A DNA stretch of 64,000 nt from Lachnospiraceae bacterium (GCA_910575035.1 CAJTDL010000024.1:1161-65160); one strand, 5' to 3'; counted from the stretch's first letter, positions 44,397 through 54,696 are shown. Notes: generated from the sequence alone by a model not told the origin. Translations and numbers: made by a program.

Positions 44397-46178
44397 CTAC
44401 TCCCAGTATTCTCCTAAATACTCTTTCAAAACCCAGAAAGGGGCTCCGCCCATCTTCATTAACGCTTCATGAAAACGGTAATTACTATACTCTCCCCCAT
44501 ATCTCTCCATGGCATACTTTTTCAAATTTAAAAATTCCAAATATCCCACATAATACTTTAAATAATGCGCCGGTTCCTCCACGATCATCTTATAAATTCC
44601 CTGAATAGCCTCCTTGTTCCGAATCTGATACCCTGCAAAAAAGTCTATGGTATCCCGCAGCGTCCACCCTTCATAATGGATTCCCATATCTGCCGTAGCA
44701 TACAGGCTCAGCAGCGCCGCCTGGTTTTTCTGCAAAAACGCCGCCACGTCCTGATCCACGTCTGCATAATAATAGGCCTGCATTTCCACATAGGTTGCCC
44801 ACCCTTCCGCATAACCGCTGCTTCCAAATAAACTTCGGATCGGCTCCAGCCCGCAGCTCCGCTCCATTACATTTTGATAAAGATGCCCTGGGAAGCCTTC
44901 ATGGGCAAGCGTTGTATAAAGCTGTAGCTTGGTATCCCCTTTCGCACGGTTAATATAAATGCAATTCTGGGAAATATCATCAATTGGCGGCGTTAAATAA
45001 AATGCCGGAGCTGTATACTCCTCCAGGGAGGGATGCATTTCCTTCACCTGGAAGGACACATCTGGCGGTGCTGGAAAATCTTCCTGCATTTTCTCACGCA
45101 GATCCTCCAAGATCAAAGAAGGGTCTTCCGTAGCAAGTTGGTAATTGGCAGCCTTCTGGCTAATGGAAGGGTTCTTCTTTACGATTTCTGCCAAATCTTC
45201 CAAATCCTGTTTCCGCTGCATTTCTGTCTGTTCTATCATTTCCCGTACAGAAAGGGCAGATCCTGTGGTATGCGCCACCAGATATTCATAGTATTCCCTT
45301 CCCTCTGGAAGGCCGCAAAGCCCTCCTGTATTCTTCCCCGTTCCTTTCAGCCCGGAAATATCCTGCACCAATTTCTGATAAGCTGGAATCAGCCGTTCCA
45401 AAACCAATCGCCGATTTTCCTGTTTATAAAATTCTGCCTGTTTTGGGCTTATCCCCACCATTTCATCTATTCGGTCATTAAATGTGGATAAAAGGTAATT
45501 ATTTTCCGGATCCTGTGTAAAATTACTGCATTGCGCTACCAGGTCATCCACTGCAAAATCCGCCATAAACAGCTCCTTTGCAGATTTCTTCCGCTCTACC
45601 TGCATGATCTGCTCAAAAAAACCTGGCGTGCAGTCAATAAGCCCCAAATAGTCCTTGATATCCTGCTCATCATAAAAATTGTATTCCGCCAAAAGCACAG
45701 GGAGTTGAGCCTGAAACCCATTATTTGCCCGCAGCATCTCATCATACAAAGAAAACTTTGCTGCTGGAATCTCCCTTTTTATGTAATCCATTAAAATATC
45801 ATATGTCATTTGCTGGGAAACAGGCAAATCTTTTTTCCGGAACTGTTCCAGCCCTTTTTTCCAGTTTTCCAGAATCAGAGAAGCCTTTGCCCCGGAATCC
45901 GTGTCCAGGTTCCCATAAGTGATAGGGTACTCCAATATCCCATAATTTTCTGGGTGTGCCAGGCTGTAATGCATATTTAAAGTGCTGGCAGAAATTTCTG
46001 ACCGAAAGATTTGCTCTGTAAAGGCCGAAAAGGCTTTCTGGGTCTCCTGCTTTCCCAGAGCCGGAGCCTGTGCTTTCCCACAACCCACCAGCAGGCATAA
46101 ACTTAAGAAAAGCAACAGCAGCAACTGTTTCATTTGCCAATTGCTTTTTTCAAATATTCTTACTTTTCTAATTTTCAT
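44397..46178 (-). CDS. DUF885-family lipoprotein (probable metallopeptidase)
   Basis: A 593-residue protein with a lipoprotein signal: LLLFLSLCLLVGCGKAQ gives a lipobox ending in Cys, so it should be anchored outside the membrane. The body belongs to DUF885 (PF05960). The zinc-type motif HEGFPGHLYQ and downstream EGWATYVEMQAYYY are the expected metallopeptidase-like residues. The family is distantly related to HExxH peptidases, and its substrates are mostly unknown. The ATG at 46133 (MKQLLLLL) is an alternative start and would give a more standard signal peptide. 46178 keeps a basic N-terminal extension. Confidence 0.85.
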   Translation of the reverse strand: MKIRKVRIFEKSNWQMKQLLLLLFLSLCLLVGCGKAQAPALGKQETQKAFSAFTEQIFRSEISASTLNMHYSLAHPENYGILEYPITYGNLDTDSGAKASLILENWKKGLEQFRKKDLPVSQQMTYDILMDYIKREIPAAKFSLYDEMLRANNGFQAQLPVLLAEYNFYDEQDIKDYLGLIDCTPGFFEQIMQVERKKSAKELFMADFAVDDLVAQCSNFTQDPENNYLLSTFNDRIDEMVGISPKQAEFYKQENRRLVLERLIPAYQKLVQDISGLKGTGKNTGGLCGLPEGREYYEYLVAHTTGSALSVREMIEQTEMQRKQDLEDLAEIVKKNPSISQKAANYQLATEDPSLILEDLREKMQEDFPAPPDVSFQVKEMHPSLEEYTAPAFYLTPPIDDISQNCIYINRAKGDTKLQLYTTLAHEGFPGHLYQNVMERSCGLEPIRSLFGSSGYAEGWATYVEMQAYYYADVDQDVAAFLQKNQAALLSLYATADMGIHYEGWTLRDTIDFFAGYQIRNKEAIQGIYKMIVEEPAHYLKYYVGYLEFLNLKKYAMERYGGEYSNYRFHEALMKMGGAPFWVLKEYLGEYWE

Positions 46179-46364
46179 AGAGAAACGCCATTTCTTCCGT
46201 AAGTTATTTTCTTAATTTTATGCTCTGTTTTCATTTTTATTCCCGCCGGAGTAATACTTGTATTTTAAAAAGAAATCACTTATAATGAGGTCTGGAGTAA
46301 ACAGCAGGTTTTCCGTTATAAATATGGTGCAAAAGCCAAAATGCAAAGAAAGGAATGATCATCA

Positions 46365-47210
46365 ATGAAGTTAGGAATAACCATGGAAGGCGGCGCAAGC
46401 CGCACCGTTTTTAGCTGTGGTGTGACTGACGCGCTTTTAGAAGAAGATATTATGCCAGACTATTTTATCGGGGTGTCTGCCGGCATTGCCTACGGCGTAT
46501 CCTACCTGTCCAAACAAAAAGGCAGGAACCTGGAGATTATACAAAAATACATGCATGACAAACGCTATATGGGTGTCCGCCACCTGTTAAAGGAGAGAAA
46601 TTTTTATAACATCCCCTTCGTATTCAATGAAATCCCCAATAAGCTGGAAGCCTTTGATTATGAAGCCTTTGAGGCCTTTCCTGGTAAGGTGGAAGCCTGC
46701 GTGACCAACATCCATACCGGGAAGCCAGAATATGTGGAAGTCCCCCGGCATGACGACAAATTCAGTGTGCTTGTGGCAAGCTGCGCCCTTCCCGTCCTGT
46801 TCCAGCCCGTAAAGTTAGGAAAGCACTATTACTTAGACGGCGGGCTTTCTGATTCAATCCCTTACCGCCATGCCATCCAGGAGGGCTGTGATAAGAATAT
46901 TGTAATCCTGACCCGAAAGCGGGGCTACGTCAAAAAAACCGGACACGCAGGAAAAATCTCTATGAAACTCTACCGCAAATATCCCAAAGTCGTAGAAGAC
47001 ATCAGAACCCGCCCAGATAAATACAACGCCTGCATCCAGGAATTAATGGAGCGGGAAAAAGCCGGTGAAATCTTCGTGATCGCTCCGGAAACCACCCATG
47101 GCGTGAAGCGTACAGAATCCAGCCCGAAACTGCTCACCAAGCTCTATGAGGAAGGCTACCAACAGGCGAAAAAGCAGATGGAAGATTTGAAACAATACCT
47201 GAAAAGCTAA
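46365..47210 (+). CDS. Patatin-like phospholipase
   Basis: A 281-residue patatin-fold acyl hydrolase of the bacterial YjjU/RssA type. The oxyanion segment is EGGASRTVF. The nucleophile Ser is in GVSAGIAYG (GxSxG). The catalytic Asp is in YLDGGLSDSIP. There is no signal peptide, so it acts in the cytoplasm or at the inner face of the membrane. The C-terminal 90 residues are helical and basic. It is followed after 22 bp by the dehydrogenase gene, so the two are probably cotranscribed, without an obvious metabolic link. Confidence 0.9.
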   Translation: MKLGITMEGGASRTVFSCGVTDALLEEDIMPDYFIGVSAGIAYGVSYLSKQKGRNLEIIQKYMHDKRYMGVRHLLKERNFYNIPFVFNEIPNKLEAFDYEAFEAFPGKVEACVTNIHTGKPEYVEVPRHDDKFSVLVASCALPVLFQPVKLGKHYYLDGGLSDSIPYRHAIQEGCDKNIVILTRKRGYVKKTGHAGKISMKLYRKYPKVVEDIRTRPDKYNACIQELMEREKAGEIFVIAPETTHGVKRTESSPKLLTKLYEEGYQQAKKQMEDLKQYLKS

Positions 47211-47232
47211 AAAGAAAGGAGAATGGAACGTT

Positions 47233-48180
47233 ATGAAAATAGTATTTTTAGATGCCAAATCCATTGGAGATGATATTGACTTATCTGGTTATGACTCCCT
47301 GGGGGAAGTGGTGAAATATGGCTTTTCCACTCCAGAAGAAGCCAGCCAGCGGATTCAGGACGCGGATGTTATCGTGTTAAACAAAGTTCCGGTCAACGCC
47401 CAGAGCATTGGCCAGGCCAAAAATCTGAAGCTGGTATGCGTAACAGCCACTGGAACTGACAACCTGGATAAAGGCTATTTGGAAGAACGCGGCATTGCCT
47501 GGCGCAATGTAGCAGGCTATTCCACGGAATCTGTAGCCCAGCATACCTTTGCCCTCCTGTTTTACTTGGCAGAGCATCTTCCTTACTACGACAATTATGT
47601 AAAGTCTGGAAACTATGTAAAGGACTGCCTTTTCACTCACTTTGACCGCAAGTTTTCTGAAATCCACGGGAAGACCTGGGGCATTATCGGAATGGGCGCC
47701 ATTGGCAGGCGCGTAGCAGAAATTGCCCGCCTGTTCGGCTGTAAGGTAATCTACTACTCCACCACTGGAAAAAATAATCAGCCAGATTACTCTCGCGTAA
47801 GCTTTGAAGAGCTGCTGAAAACATCTGATATTGTATCTGTCCACGCCCCCCTCACCCCACAGACGAAAGCCCTGATGGATCGAAAGGCTTTTGCCCAAAT
47901 GAAAAAATCCGCTATTTTCCTAAACATGGGCAGAGGCCCTATTGTGGTGGAGCAAGACTTGGCAGATGCATTAAACCAAGGGGAAATCCAAGCCGCTGGC
48001 CTGGATGTGCTATGCAAAGAGCCTATGAGCCAAGATAACCCCCTCCGCCAAGTCCAGGATGGCAGCAAATTGCTGATTACGCCCCACATTGCCTGGGCAA
48101 GCCTGGAAGCCAGGAGCAGAATGATGGAAATCATCCTGGGGCAGATCAGGGACTTTTTCAAGGAATCCTATAAGGCATAA
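47233..48180 (+). CDS. D-2-hydroxyacid dehydrogenase
   Basis: A 315-residue NAD(P)-dependent dehydrogenase, probably of the glycerate/hydroxypyruvate reductase branch. The NAD-binding motif is WGIIGMGAIGRRVAEIARLF. Catalytic residues fit Arg in NMGRGPIVVEQDL, Glu in LDVLCKEPM and His in ITPHIAWAS. The substrate-binding domain is at both ends (VTATGTDNLDKGYLEERGI). The WAS after the catalytic His is typical of hydroxypyruvate reductase-like members. The substrate is not proved. The RBS is AAAGGAGAATGGAACGTT. Confidence 0.88.
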   Translation: MKIVFLDAKSIGDDIDLSGYDSLGEVVKYGFSTPEEASQRIQDADVIVLNKVPVNAQSIGQAKNLKLVCVTATGTDNLDKGYLEERGIAWRNVAGYSTESVAQHTFALLFYLAEHLPYYDNYVKSGNYVKDCLFTHFDRKFSEIHGKTWGIIGMGAIGRRVAEIARLFGCKVIYYSTTGKNNQPDYSRVSFEELLKTSDIVSVHAPLTPQTKALMDRKAFAQMKKSAIFLNMGRGPIVVEQDLADALNQGEIQAAGLDVLCKEPMSQDNPLRQVQDGSKLLITPHIAWASLEARSRMMEIILGQIRDFFKESYKA

Positions 48181-48336
48181 TATTTTATAGTAAGGCATGG
48201 TTCAAATCTGCCCTTTTTGCCCTATGGTGCAGGCTGTTAAAATTCATAGCCTTTCTTCCCAAGTTTCTATGCATTACCTTGGAGTAATATGCCAATGGCC
48301 TTGGGGAGGAGGCTCCGTGAATGCGTATTTTGCTGT

Positions 48337-49413
48337 TCAGCTTGGAATATTTGTGTCCAGCCCGCTGTGATAGGAAGCATTGCCAAGCTTTTTCAGCAGC
48401 CCTCTCCGTGCCCCATGATAAAGTTTTTCCAATTCCTCCAACACTTCCAAATACCTTTTTTGAGCTTTTTCCATCAATTCCAAAAAACTGTCATTCGAAA
48501 CAAGCGTGGGATCCCAGGGATTTTTCCATTCATGTTTTTCATAATTTAACGGATCCACATTTCCCTGAAAAGTGTCACTGGGAATCATTGTAGAAAGCAT
48601 CGGATGCCCCAAAAGTATTTTGTCTATCCTTTCGATTATCCGCTTTTTCTTCCCGGTAGGGTCATGGAAAAACCTTGTCCCAAACTGTATGGAATATATG
48701 GCTGCATGCATCGTGGCATGAAATACTCCAGGCCGCGGATAAGTTTTCTTATATACATAAGACAAAATATCCGCAATTACTGTCCTTTCCTGCTTTGACA
48801 GGGCAATAGAAGCGTCCTGCCGAAAAGCCGAAGGAAGGCAATGTTTCAAACGCTTCAGCAATTCTTGGTCTATATCTGTCTCTAACTGCATATGCCTTCC
48901 ATAATACTGATTGCTTTTTTCCTGAAACTGTGTCTTCCAGTAAATATAAGGATGGCACTGGGTATCTAAAATATAATGCCCCAAAAAGCCTGCAATATAT
49001 GCTTCTGCAATCCGCAGATCTTCTGTCTTTAAATCCATATTTCCATCCAAGGCTATTTTCTCATCCAAGGCTATTTCCTTATCCAAGGCTATTTTCTTAT
49101 CCAAGCTCATTTTCCTATTTTTTTGATTTATGGAAGGTTTTGATTTCTGTTCCTTATGTGTTTTAACATCAAACAATTTCCGGCTGTCCAAAAGATGGCG
49201 CAGGAAACTCCCTGTGCTCTCTGTATGTGCAATAGATCCAATATTGTGTTTTCGTATGGTATAGGAAGGCAGGAAATAAAAAAATAAATCCGGCCCCTGC
49301 AATCCCAGGCTGTAAGCTGCATGGTGATCCCGTATGGTTTTTTTTAAATCGGAGCATTTCAGATGTTTGTAAGTATTTACCCCAAATAAATAATGTGTAG
49401 TAAATCCAGGCAT
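48337..49413 (-). CDS. Zinc-dependent phospholipase C-like protein
   Basis: A 358-residue protein of the Zn-dependent PLC/S1-P1 nuclease fold (PF00882). The opening MPGFTTHYLFGVNTYKHL, LGLQGPDLFFYFLP with Asp, and GFLGHYILDTQCHPYIYW with His and Asp supply likely zinc ligands. There is no signal peptide, so it is intracellular, unlike clostridial alpha-toxin. A short insert (residues about 100-130) is made of repeated ALDKEI/ALDEKI hexamer-type units from 18-21-bp tandem DNA repeats. GGAGGTAATT directs the start at 49413. The in-frame ATG at 49434 is rejected. Confidence 0.85.
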   Translation of the reverse strand: MPGFTTHYLFGVNTYKHLKCSDLKKTIRDHHAAYSLGLQGPDLFFYFLPSYTIRKHNIGSIAHTESTGSFLRHLLDSRKLFDVKTHKEQKSKPSINQKNRKMSLDKKIALDKEIALDEKIALDGNMDLKTEDLRIAEAYIAGFLGHYILDTQCHPYIYWKTQFQEKSNQYYGRHMQLETDIDQELLKRLKHCLPSAFRQDASIALSKQERTVIADILSYVYKKTYPRPGVFHATMHAAIYSIQFGTRFFHDPTGKKKRIIERIDKILLGHPMLSTMIPSDTFQGNVDPLNYEKHEWKNPWDPTLVSNDSFLELMEKAQKRYLEVLEELEKLYHGARRGLLKKLGNASYHSGLDTNIPS

Positions 49414-49434
49414 AATTACCTCCATTCTATGCAT

Positions 49435-50171
49435 ATCCTATTCTGCTTTTAACGTATTTTCTCTTTTCATTTCCTGAGCAGGCACGGATTTGCTAAACAC
49501 GGATTTGTCAGATACAGATTTCTTTGCATCTATTTTAATTATAACCAAACAAAGGAGTATTTGCAAATCGGTTATCCAATGTATTAGTCTTGCCATTGGC
49601 ACGAATTTTTTACAGTTTCTAGTTTTCCCACAAAACTGCTAAATATTATACTGGCTTGAATTTGTTGCCTAATACCAAAACGGGTTTCCTGCACACTTGC
49701 AGACTGGTAGCAGGAAAAGGCCTCATCACTGTATGGGAGCAGTGTCATGGCACTGTACGCTATGTACTCCAGGTTTACCAGGCGCCCAATTCCCGGTTTT
49801 TGGGGACTCAAGCCCAAAATCCCCTGGTGACAGGCGCTCACCATATTTCTTTGGGCAGAGCTCAAATTTTTCTCCTCCCTGACGTCCGTTTAGCCACTCC
49901 TACCGCCAGTCACAGAAATCCCCGCCAGCCGCATATCTCGTATTTTTACAGCCACACATCCCTGTTAGAATACTGCATTTCCCGGAAAAATTATATTTAC
50001 CGTTTAAAACATATTACATCATTTACCTTTTGACAGGATATGGTATTTACTATATGATTAAATAAGAACATCCAAAGCAACGATATGTTGCAAAAAAATG
50101 ATATAGAAAAATATTCAGCAATAGGTTATGTTGCGAAAAAATATATGAAAAAGTATCCTGTGAGGTAAACT
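49435..50171 (+). promoter_or_regulatory. Gene-free region with the helicase promoter
   Basis: A 737-bp gap without a convincing gene. Short frames on both strands (for example 49584-49865) match nothing recognised. A near-perfect promoter, TTGACA (50030-50035), 17 bp, TATGAT (50053-50058), points to the helicase gene. Just downstream are two similar 32-bp segments beginning TATGTTGC(A/G)AAAAAAT (about 50082 and 50128), which could bind a regulator. Confidence 0.6.
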
Positions 50172-53100
50172 ATGATTGAGGAAAAAAATATAAGGAAGTT
50201 ATGCGGCAATAATGCTGTTTTTAACCGGGGCATGGATCTGTATTTAGATGGAAACGTAAAAAACATACGCTATGAAAGAAAAAACAGGGATAGCATAGAG
50301 GAAATCCATATCCTGGCAAAGGTCAAGGGAAGCGGTATCCATATGTACCAGGTAATGGCCAATATTATTGAGGCGCGTTCCGAGGTAAAAGACATTACCT
50401 GCACCTGCCCGGCTTATTCCAGTTACGATGGCCTCTGCAAGCATTGTGCAGGAGTGCTGCTTTGTTACCTGGCCAGCCGCAACAGCAGAAAGCTGGACAC
50501 CAGTTCCTCAGCCAGCCATGGGGTGATGCCTGCACGGAGCAGCAGCCATGGGATCACGGATTTGATCAAGCACTACAAGGCAAGGGAGCGGCTTGCTTAC
50601 CAGCAGATGGAATTAAATGGAAGCATAAAATTATATCCGGAAATGTCTCTTTCCTATGGAGGGCTGAATGTGGAATTTAAAATTGGGCACAAGAAAAAAT
50701 ATGTCCTGAAAAATATTCGCACCTTTGTGGAAGCCATGGAACAGGAGAGGTATGAATACTATGGAAAGGAACTGGAATTTTACCATACGTTGGATGCCTT
50801 TTCCCAGGAAAGCCGGCCTATGGTAGAGTTTTTGATTGCAGAGATAAGAAACCCAAGCCAACCGTCTCCGCAGTATTGGTATTATAACAGAAGCAACCGT
50901 TACCTGGATATTACAGGCGGAAATATGGACGCATTTTACAGGGCGTTAGGGCAGCAGGATATCCCTGTGGAGGTGAATTATGGGGAAGTGCAGAAATGGC
51001 GCCTTTCGGATGAAAAGTATCAGCCGTCTTTGCTGATCCATGGGCAGGAGGATGGCATATTGCTGGAGACAGAGGCAATGTCCTGCGATTATGGCAGAGA
51101 TTATGCTTATGTGTGGGATGGTGGGATTATTTACAGGATTCCTATGGAGGAAGCCTATGAGATCCGCCCGGTATGGGAGTATATCAGCAAGAGCCGGCAG
51201 GATACAAGCTTTGTTTCGAAAAGGGAGCTGCCTGCTTTCTGCCAGGAATTGCTGCCGGTTTTGGAGCGCCACTACAAGGTAAAGAAACGGCAGTTTCAGG
51301 AACAGGCATACCTGCCCCCAGAGCCAGAATATGAAATCTATCTGGATGCGCCAGACCGCCAGACGGTATCCTGTGAGATGTTTGTATTGTACGATGGGAA
51401 AAAATACAATATCCTGGACAAGCCCCGTGCTATAGAAAACAGGAATGAGTTAGAAGAATTGAAGCAAAAGGAACGGGTATCCCGCTGGTTCCAGGCAACA
51501 GATAAACAAAAGAAGCAGATGATCCTTACAGGGGATGAGGATCGGATGTATGCCCTGTTAAACGAAGGGATGGATGTGATGGCTTCCCTGGGCGCTATTT
51601 TTGTCAGCGATGCATTGAAGGCAATCCAGGTAAAGCCTTCGCCATCTGTTGCTGTGGGAGTGTCCCTGAAAGGAAATATGCTGGAGCTCACTTTAGGCAG
51701 TGAGGATATGCCCCTGGCAGAGCTGGTGGAAATCCTCTCTTCCTATCAGAGCAAGCGTAAGTTTTTTCGCTTGAAAAGCGGGGAATTTCTGAGCATGGAG
51801 GAAGATGGGCTGGGGGTTCTTTCCAAAATCCAAGACAGCATGGCCATTTCCCCAAAGGAGTGGGGCAAGGGCAGCATCCGGCTTCCAAAATACCGTGCAC
51901 TGTATCTGGATGGGGAGCTTAAGGAGCAAAATGGCCTCCATACGGCTAAAAACAGGGATTTCAAGGCATTGGTGCGGAATATGAAGACTGTGGAGGACAA
52001 TGATTTTGAAGTGCCAGTGTCACTGGACAAGGTATTGCGGGAATACCAGAAGCAAGGGTTTCTGTGGCTAAAGACCTTAAATGCCAATGGATTTGGAGGG
52101 ATTTTGGCAGATGATATGGGGCTGGGGAAAACCTTGCAGGTTATTGCATTTTTGCAGTCAGAGCAGGATGTGCCAGGTGATTTTTCTAACTTTGCGCTGA
52201 TTATCTGCCCAGCTTCCCTGGTTTATAATTGGAAAAATGAGATTGAGCGGTTTGCCCCCTCCTTACATGCGGTAGCTGTGGCAGGGACGGCGGCAGAACG
52301 GAAAAAAGCATTGGCGGGAGCGGGGAAAGGGGATATTTTGATCACTTCTTATGACCTGCTGAAACGGGATGAGGCGGCTTATGGGGAGAAATCCTTTGGC
52401 TATCAGGTGATTGACGAAGCACAGTATATTAAGAACCATAACACAAAGTCGGCAAAAGCTGTAAAGGGCGTCCGTTCTGGGTTTAAGGTGGCTCTGACGG
52501 GAACGCCTATCGAAAACAGGCTGAGTGAGCTATGGAGTATTTTTGACTACCTTATGCCTGGGTTTTTGTATCCTTACAGTCGGTTTCGGGAGGAGTTGGA
52601 GATTCCCATTGTGTCCAACCAGGAAAAGGAGCCTTCAGAGCGCTTGCGGAGGATGATCCGGCCATTTGTGCTGCGCCGGCTCAAAAAGGATGTCTTAAAG
52701 GATTTGCCGGATAAAATGGAGGAAGCAGTGCTGGCCCAGATGGAAGGGGAGCAGAAGAAGCTGTATGCTGCCCATGTGCAGCGTATGAAGCTGATGCTGG
52801 ATAATCAGACGGAGGAAGAATTTGCGGCGCAGAAAATACAGGTATTGGCCGAACTGACCAGGCTGCGGCAATTGTGCTGCGACCCGGGGCTGATCTATGA
52901 AAATTTCCGGGGAGAGTCAGCAAAGCTTTTAATGTGCATGGATCTGATCAAAAATGCCATTGACGGCGGGCATAAGATTCTGCTGTTTTCCCAGTTTACA
53001 ACGATGCTGGAGCGGATCCAGGAAAGGCTGCAGAAGGAGGGAATCCCTTATTTTACTCTGACAGGCTCCACCAGTAAGGAGCGGCGTGCAGAGTTGGTGC

Positions 53101-53426
53101 AGGATTTCCAGGAAGGGGAGATCCCTGTATTTTGCATTTCCCTGAAGGCTGGGGGGACAGGGCTGAACCTGACGGCAGCGGATATTGTAATCCATTATGA
53201 CCCGTGGTGGAATGTAGCGGTGCAGAACCAGGCCACAGACCGGGCGCACCGGATTGGGCAGAAGCATGCGGTGACAGTTTATAAGTTAATCGCTAAAAGC
53301 ACCATTGAGGAAAATATTTTAAAGCTGCAGGAAAAGAAGAAGGAGCTGGCGGAGCAGCTGTTGGGGAACGAAGGGTTTGAAGGGGTGAAGCTGACGAGGG
53401 AGGAGATGCTGAAGCTGTTGATGTAG
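50172..53426 (+). CDS. SNF2-family helicase with SWIM zinc finger
   Basis: A 1084-residue DNA translocase of the bacterial Snf2/RapA-like group. The N-terminal SWIM finger CTCPAYSSYDGLCKHCAG lies at about residues 77-95. A central SNF2-associated region is followed by motor lobe 1 from about 620, with DDMGLGKTLQVIAF (about 645), the DEAQ box VIDEAQYIKN (about 746) and ALTGTPIENRLSELWSIF. Lobe 2 has ILLFSQFTTMLE, SLKAGGTGLNLTAADIV and TDRAHRIGQ (about 1022). It probably remodels protein-DNA complexes in repair or transcription. It has its own promoter. Confidence 0.92.
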   Translation: MIEEKNIRKLCGNNAVFNRGMDLYLDGNVKNIRYERKNRDSIEEIHILAKVKGSGIHMYQVMANIIEARSEVKDITCTCPAYSSYDGLCKHCAGVLLCYLASRNSRKLDTSSSASHGVMPARSSSHGITDLIKHYKARERLAYQQMELNGSIKLYPEMSLSYGGLNVEFKIGHKKKYVLKNIRTFVEAMEQERYEYYGKELEFYHTLDAFSQESRPMVEFLIAEIRNPSQPSPQYWYYNRSNRYLDITGGNMDAFYRALGQQDIPVEVNYGEVQKWRLSDEKYQPSLLIHGQEDGILLETEAMSCDYGRDYAYVWDGGIIYRIPMEEAYEIRPVWEYISKSRQDTSFVSKRELPAFCQELLPVLERHYKVKKRQFQEQAYLPPEPEYEIYLDAPDRQTVSCEMFVLYDGKKYNILDKPRAIENRNELEELKQKERVSRWFQATDKQKKQMILTGDEDRMYALLNEGMDVMASLGAIFVSDALKAIQVKPSPSVAVGVSLKGNMLELTLGSEDMPLAELVEILSSYQSKRKFFRLKSGEFLSMEEDGLGVLSKIQDSMAISPKEWGKGSIRLPKYRALYLDGELKEQNGLHTAKNRDFKALVRNMKTVEDNDFEVPVSLDKVLREYQKQGFLWLKTLNANGFGGILADDMGLGKTLQVIAFLQSEQDVPGDFSNFALIICPASLVYNWKNEIERFAPSLHAVAVAGTAAERKKALAGAGKGDILITSYDLLKRDEAAYGEKSFGYQVIDEAQYIKNHNTKSAKAVKGVRSGFKVALTGTPIENRLSELWSIFDYLMPGFLYPYSRFREELEIPIVSNQEKEPSERLRRMIRPFVLRRLKKDVLKDLPDKMEEAVLAQMEGEQKKLYAAHVQRMKLMLDNQTEEEFAAQKIQVLAELTRLRQLCCDPGLIYENFRGESAKLLMCMDLIKNAIDGGHKILLFSQFTTMLERIQERLQKEGIPYFTLTGSTSKERRAELVQDFQEGEIPVFCISLKAGGTGLNLTAADIVIHYDPWWNVAVQNQATDRAHRIGQKHAVTVYKLIAKSTIEENILKLQEKKKELAEQLLGNEGFEGVKLTREEMLKLLM

Positions 53427-53476
53427 CCATAAGGGCACGGAACCATTATGAATTTCCCATGAGAAATAGGAATATT

Positions 53477-53526
53477 AGGAATACAGAAATAGGAATACAG
53501 AAATAGGAATACAGAAATAGGAATAC
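53477..53526. repeat. 14-bp tandem repeats before the Spx-like gene
   Basis: AGGAATACAGAAAT occurs three times and then breaks into the RBS region of the next gene. Confidence 0.85.
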
Positions 53527-53544
53527 ATGGAAGGAGAATCATCT

Positions 53545-53904
53545 ATGGAAGTTTTATTTGTAGAATATCCCAAATGCAGCACATGCCAAAAGGCAAAAAA
53601 ATGGCTGCAGGAACACCAAGTACAGTTTATTTCCCGTCATATCAAAGAGGAAAACCCTACGAAAGAAGAACTAAAGGAATGGCATGAAAAAAGCAATCTG
53701 GACATAAAGCGGTTTTTCAATACCAGCGGAATGCTTTATAAAGAAATGAAATTAAAGAACCGTCTGCCGGATATGTCCCTGGAGGAAAAATACGAATTGC
53801 TGTCTACGGATGGCATGCTGGTGAAACGCCCGATCCTGGTAACAGAACAGGCTGTTGTGACGGGCTTTCAGGAAGGGGAATGGGAAAAACTGTTTGCGGA
53901 GTAA
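53545..53904 (+). CDS. Spx/ArsC-family thioredoxin-fold protein
   Basis: A 119-residue member of the ArsC/Spx family. The CSTCQKAKKWL redox site (CxxC) is near the N-terminus. FNTSGMLYKEMKLKNRLPDM and KRPILVTEQAVVTGF follow, as in YffB/ArsC-like proteins. It may be an arsenate-reductase-like oxidoreductase or a Spx-type RNA-polymerase partner. The context gives no arsenic genes, so the function is open. AAGGAGAATCATCT sets the start at 53545 (MEVLFVEYPKCS). The gene ends two bases from the convergent ATPase gene. Confidence 0.85.
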   Translation: MEVLFVEYPKCSTCQKAKKWLQEHQVQFISRHIKEENPTKEELKEWHEKSNLDIKRFFNTSGMLYKEMKLKNRLPDMSLEEKYELLSTDGMLVKRPILVTEQAVVTGFQEGEWEKLFAE

Positions 53905-53906
53905 GG

Positions 53907-54647
53907 TCAATCCTCCTGAAGCAGCCGTTGGATTAGCGCTTCTCTGTGGTTAATAAACATTTCCATCACCTGATAGCTATCCGTATCCTCATAGCAACAG
54001 CGTACGGCCTGGCTCTGGCCAAAGGAGATAATATCTGCCCCAGGGATTCCCAGCAATATGGGGGAGTGTGAGGCGACGATAAACTGGGAGCCAGACTCTG
54101 CCATTTTGGCCATTTGGATAAACAGGCTAAGCTGCCGCTGGGGAGACAGTGCGGCTTCCGGTTCATCCATCAGGTAGAGCCCTGCCTGGCCAAAGGATTG
54201 GAAATAGGCCAGGAAACTCTCTCCATGGGACTGCTCATGCAGGGATTTTCCGCCATACCGTTGGTAGTAGATTTCCTTTGGCGTATGGTCCCGATAATCT
54301 TCTGCCTTGCTGGCCACATTAAAGAAGCTTTCTGCCCGGAAGAAATAGCTGGATTTTGCCCTGCGGTATCCTTTGGTGATGCTAAGGGCATGGTTCAGCT
54401 CAGAAACATCGTCATAGGTGCTGAAACGGTAATTGATGGTTCCGCCTTCTGGGTTGAAGCCATAGGCAGTGGCGATTGCTTCTAACAGCGTGGATTTGCC
54501 TGTCCCGTTTTCCCCTGCAAAAAAGGTGATGCTTTTCTGGAATTCTAAGGTTTTCAAATGCTTCAGCGCAGGGATTTCCTGTAAATAGGAGCTGCGGCTG
54601 ATTTTTTGCCAGTCGATGGCTATGCTTTGGATAAATCTGTTGTTCAT
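53907..54647 (-). CDS. ABC-type/AAA_21 ATPase of unknown role
   Basis: A 246-residue soluble ATPase of the OLD/RecF-related predicted-ATPase type. Walker A is FFAGENGTGKSTLLEAIA. The signature-like region is SHGESFLAYFQ. Walker B is GLYLMDEPEAALSPQRQL, followed by the switch histidine in FIVASHSPILLGIP. No permease or nuclease partner lies beside it. In other genomes such stand-alone ATPases appear both as housekeeping and as defence-related genes, and nothing here decides between them. It overlaps no neighbour. A family B repeat sits just upstream. Confidence 0.85.
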   Translation of the reverse strand: MNNRFIQSIAIDWQKISRSSYLQEIPALKHLKTLEFQKSITFFAGENGTGKSTLLEAIATAYGFNPEGGTINYRFSTYDDVSELNHALSITKGYRRAKSSYFFRAESFFNVASKAEDYRDHTPKEIYYQRYGGKSLHEQSHGESFLAYFQSFGQAGLYLMDEPEAALSPQRQLSLFIQMAKMAESGSQFIVASHSPILLGIPGADIISFGQSQAVRCCYEDTDSYQVMEMFINHREALIQRLLQED

Positions 54648-54696
54648 GTCTTGGTTCCCGTTTCCTGTTCGTAATAATTGCAGATTTCATGGAAAT

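Noticed and set aside
49584-50033. Overlapping short ORFs on both strands before the SNF2 gene
   Set aside because: Neither has a recognisable family or clear RBS, and the region carries promoter-like AT-rich DNA.
53907-54647. Anti-phage defence ATPase
   Set aside because: The ATPase is plausible for this, but no nuclease, reverse transcriptase or other effector lies beside it, so the claim has no support here.
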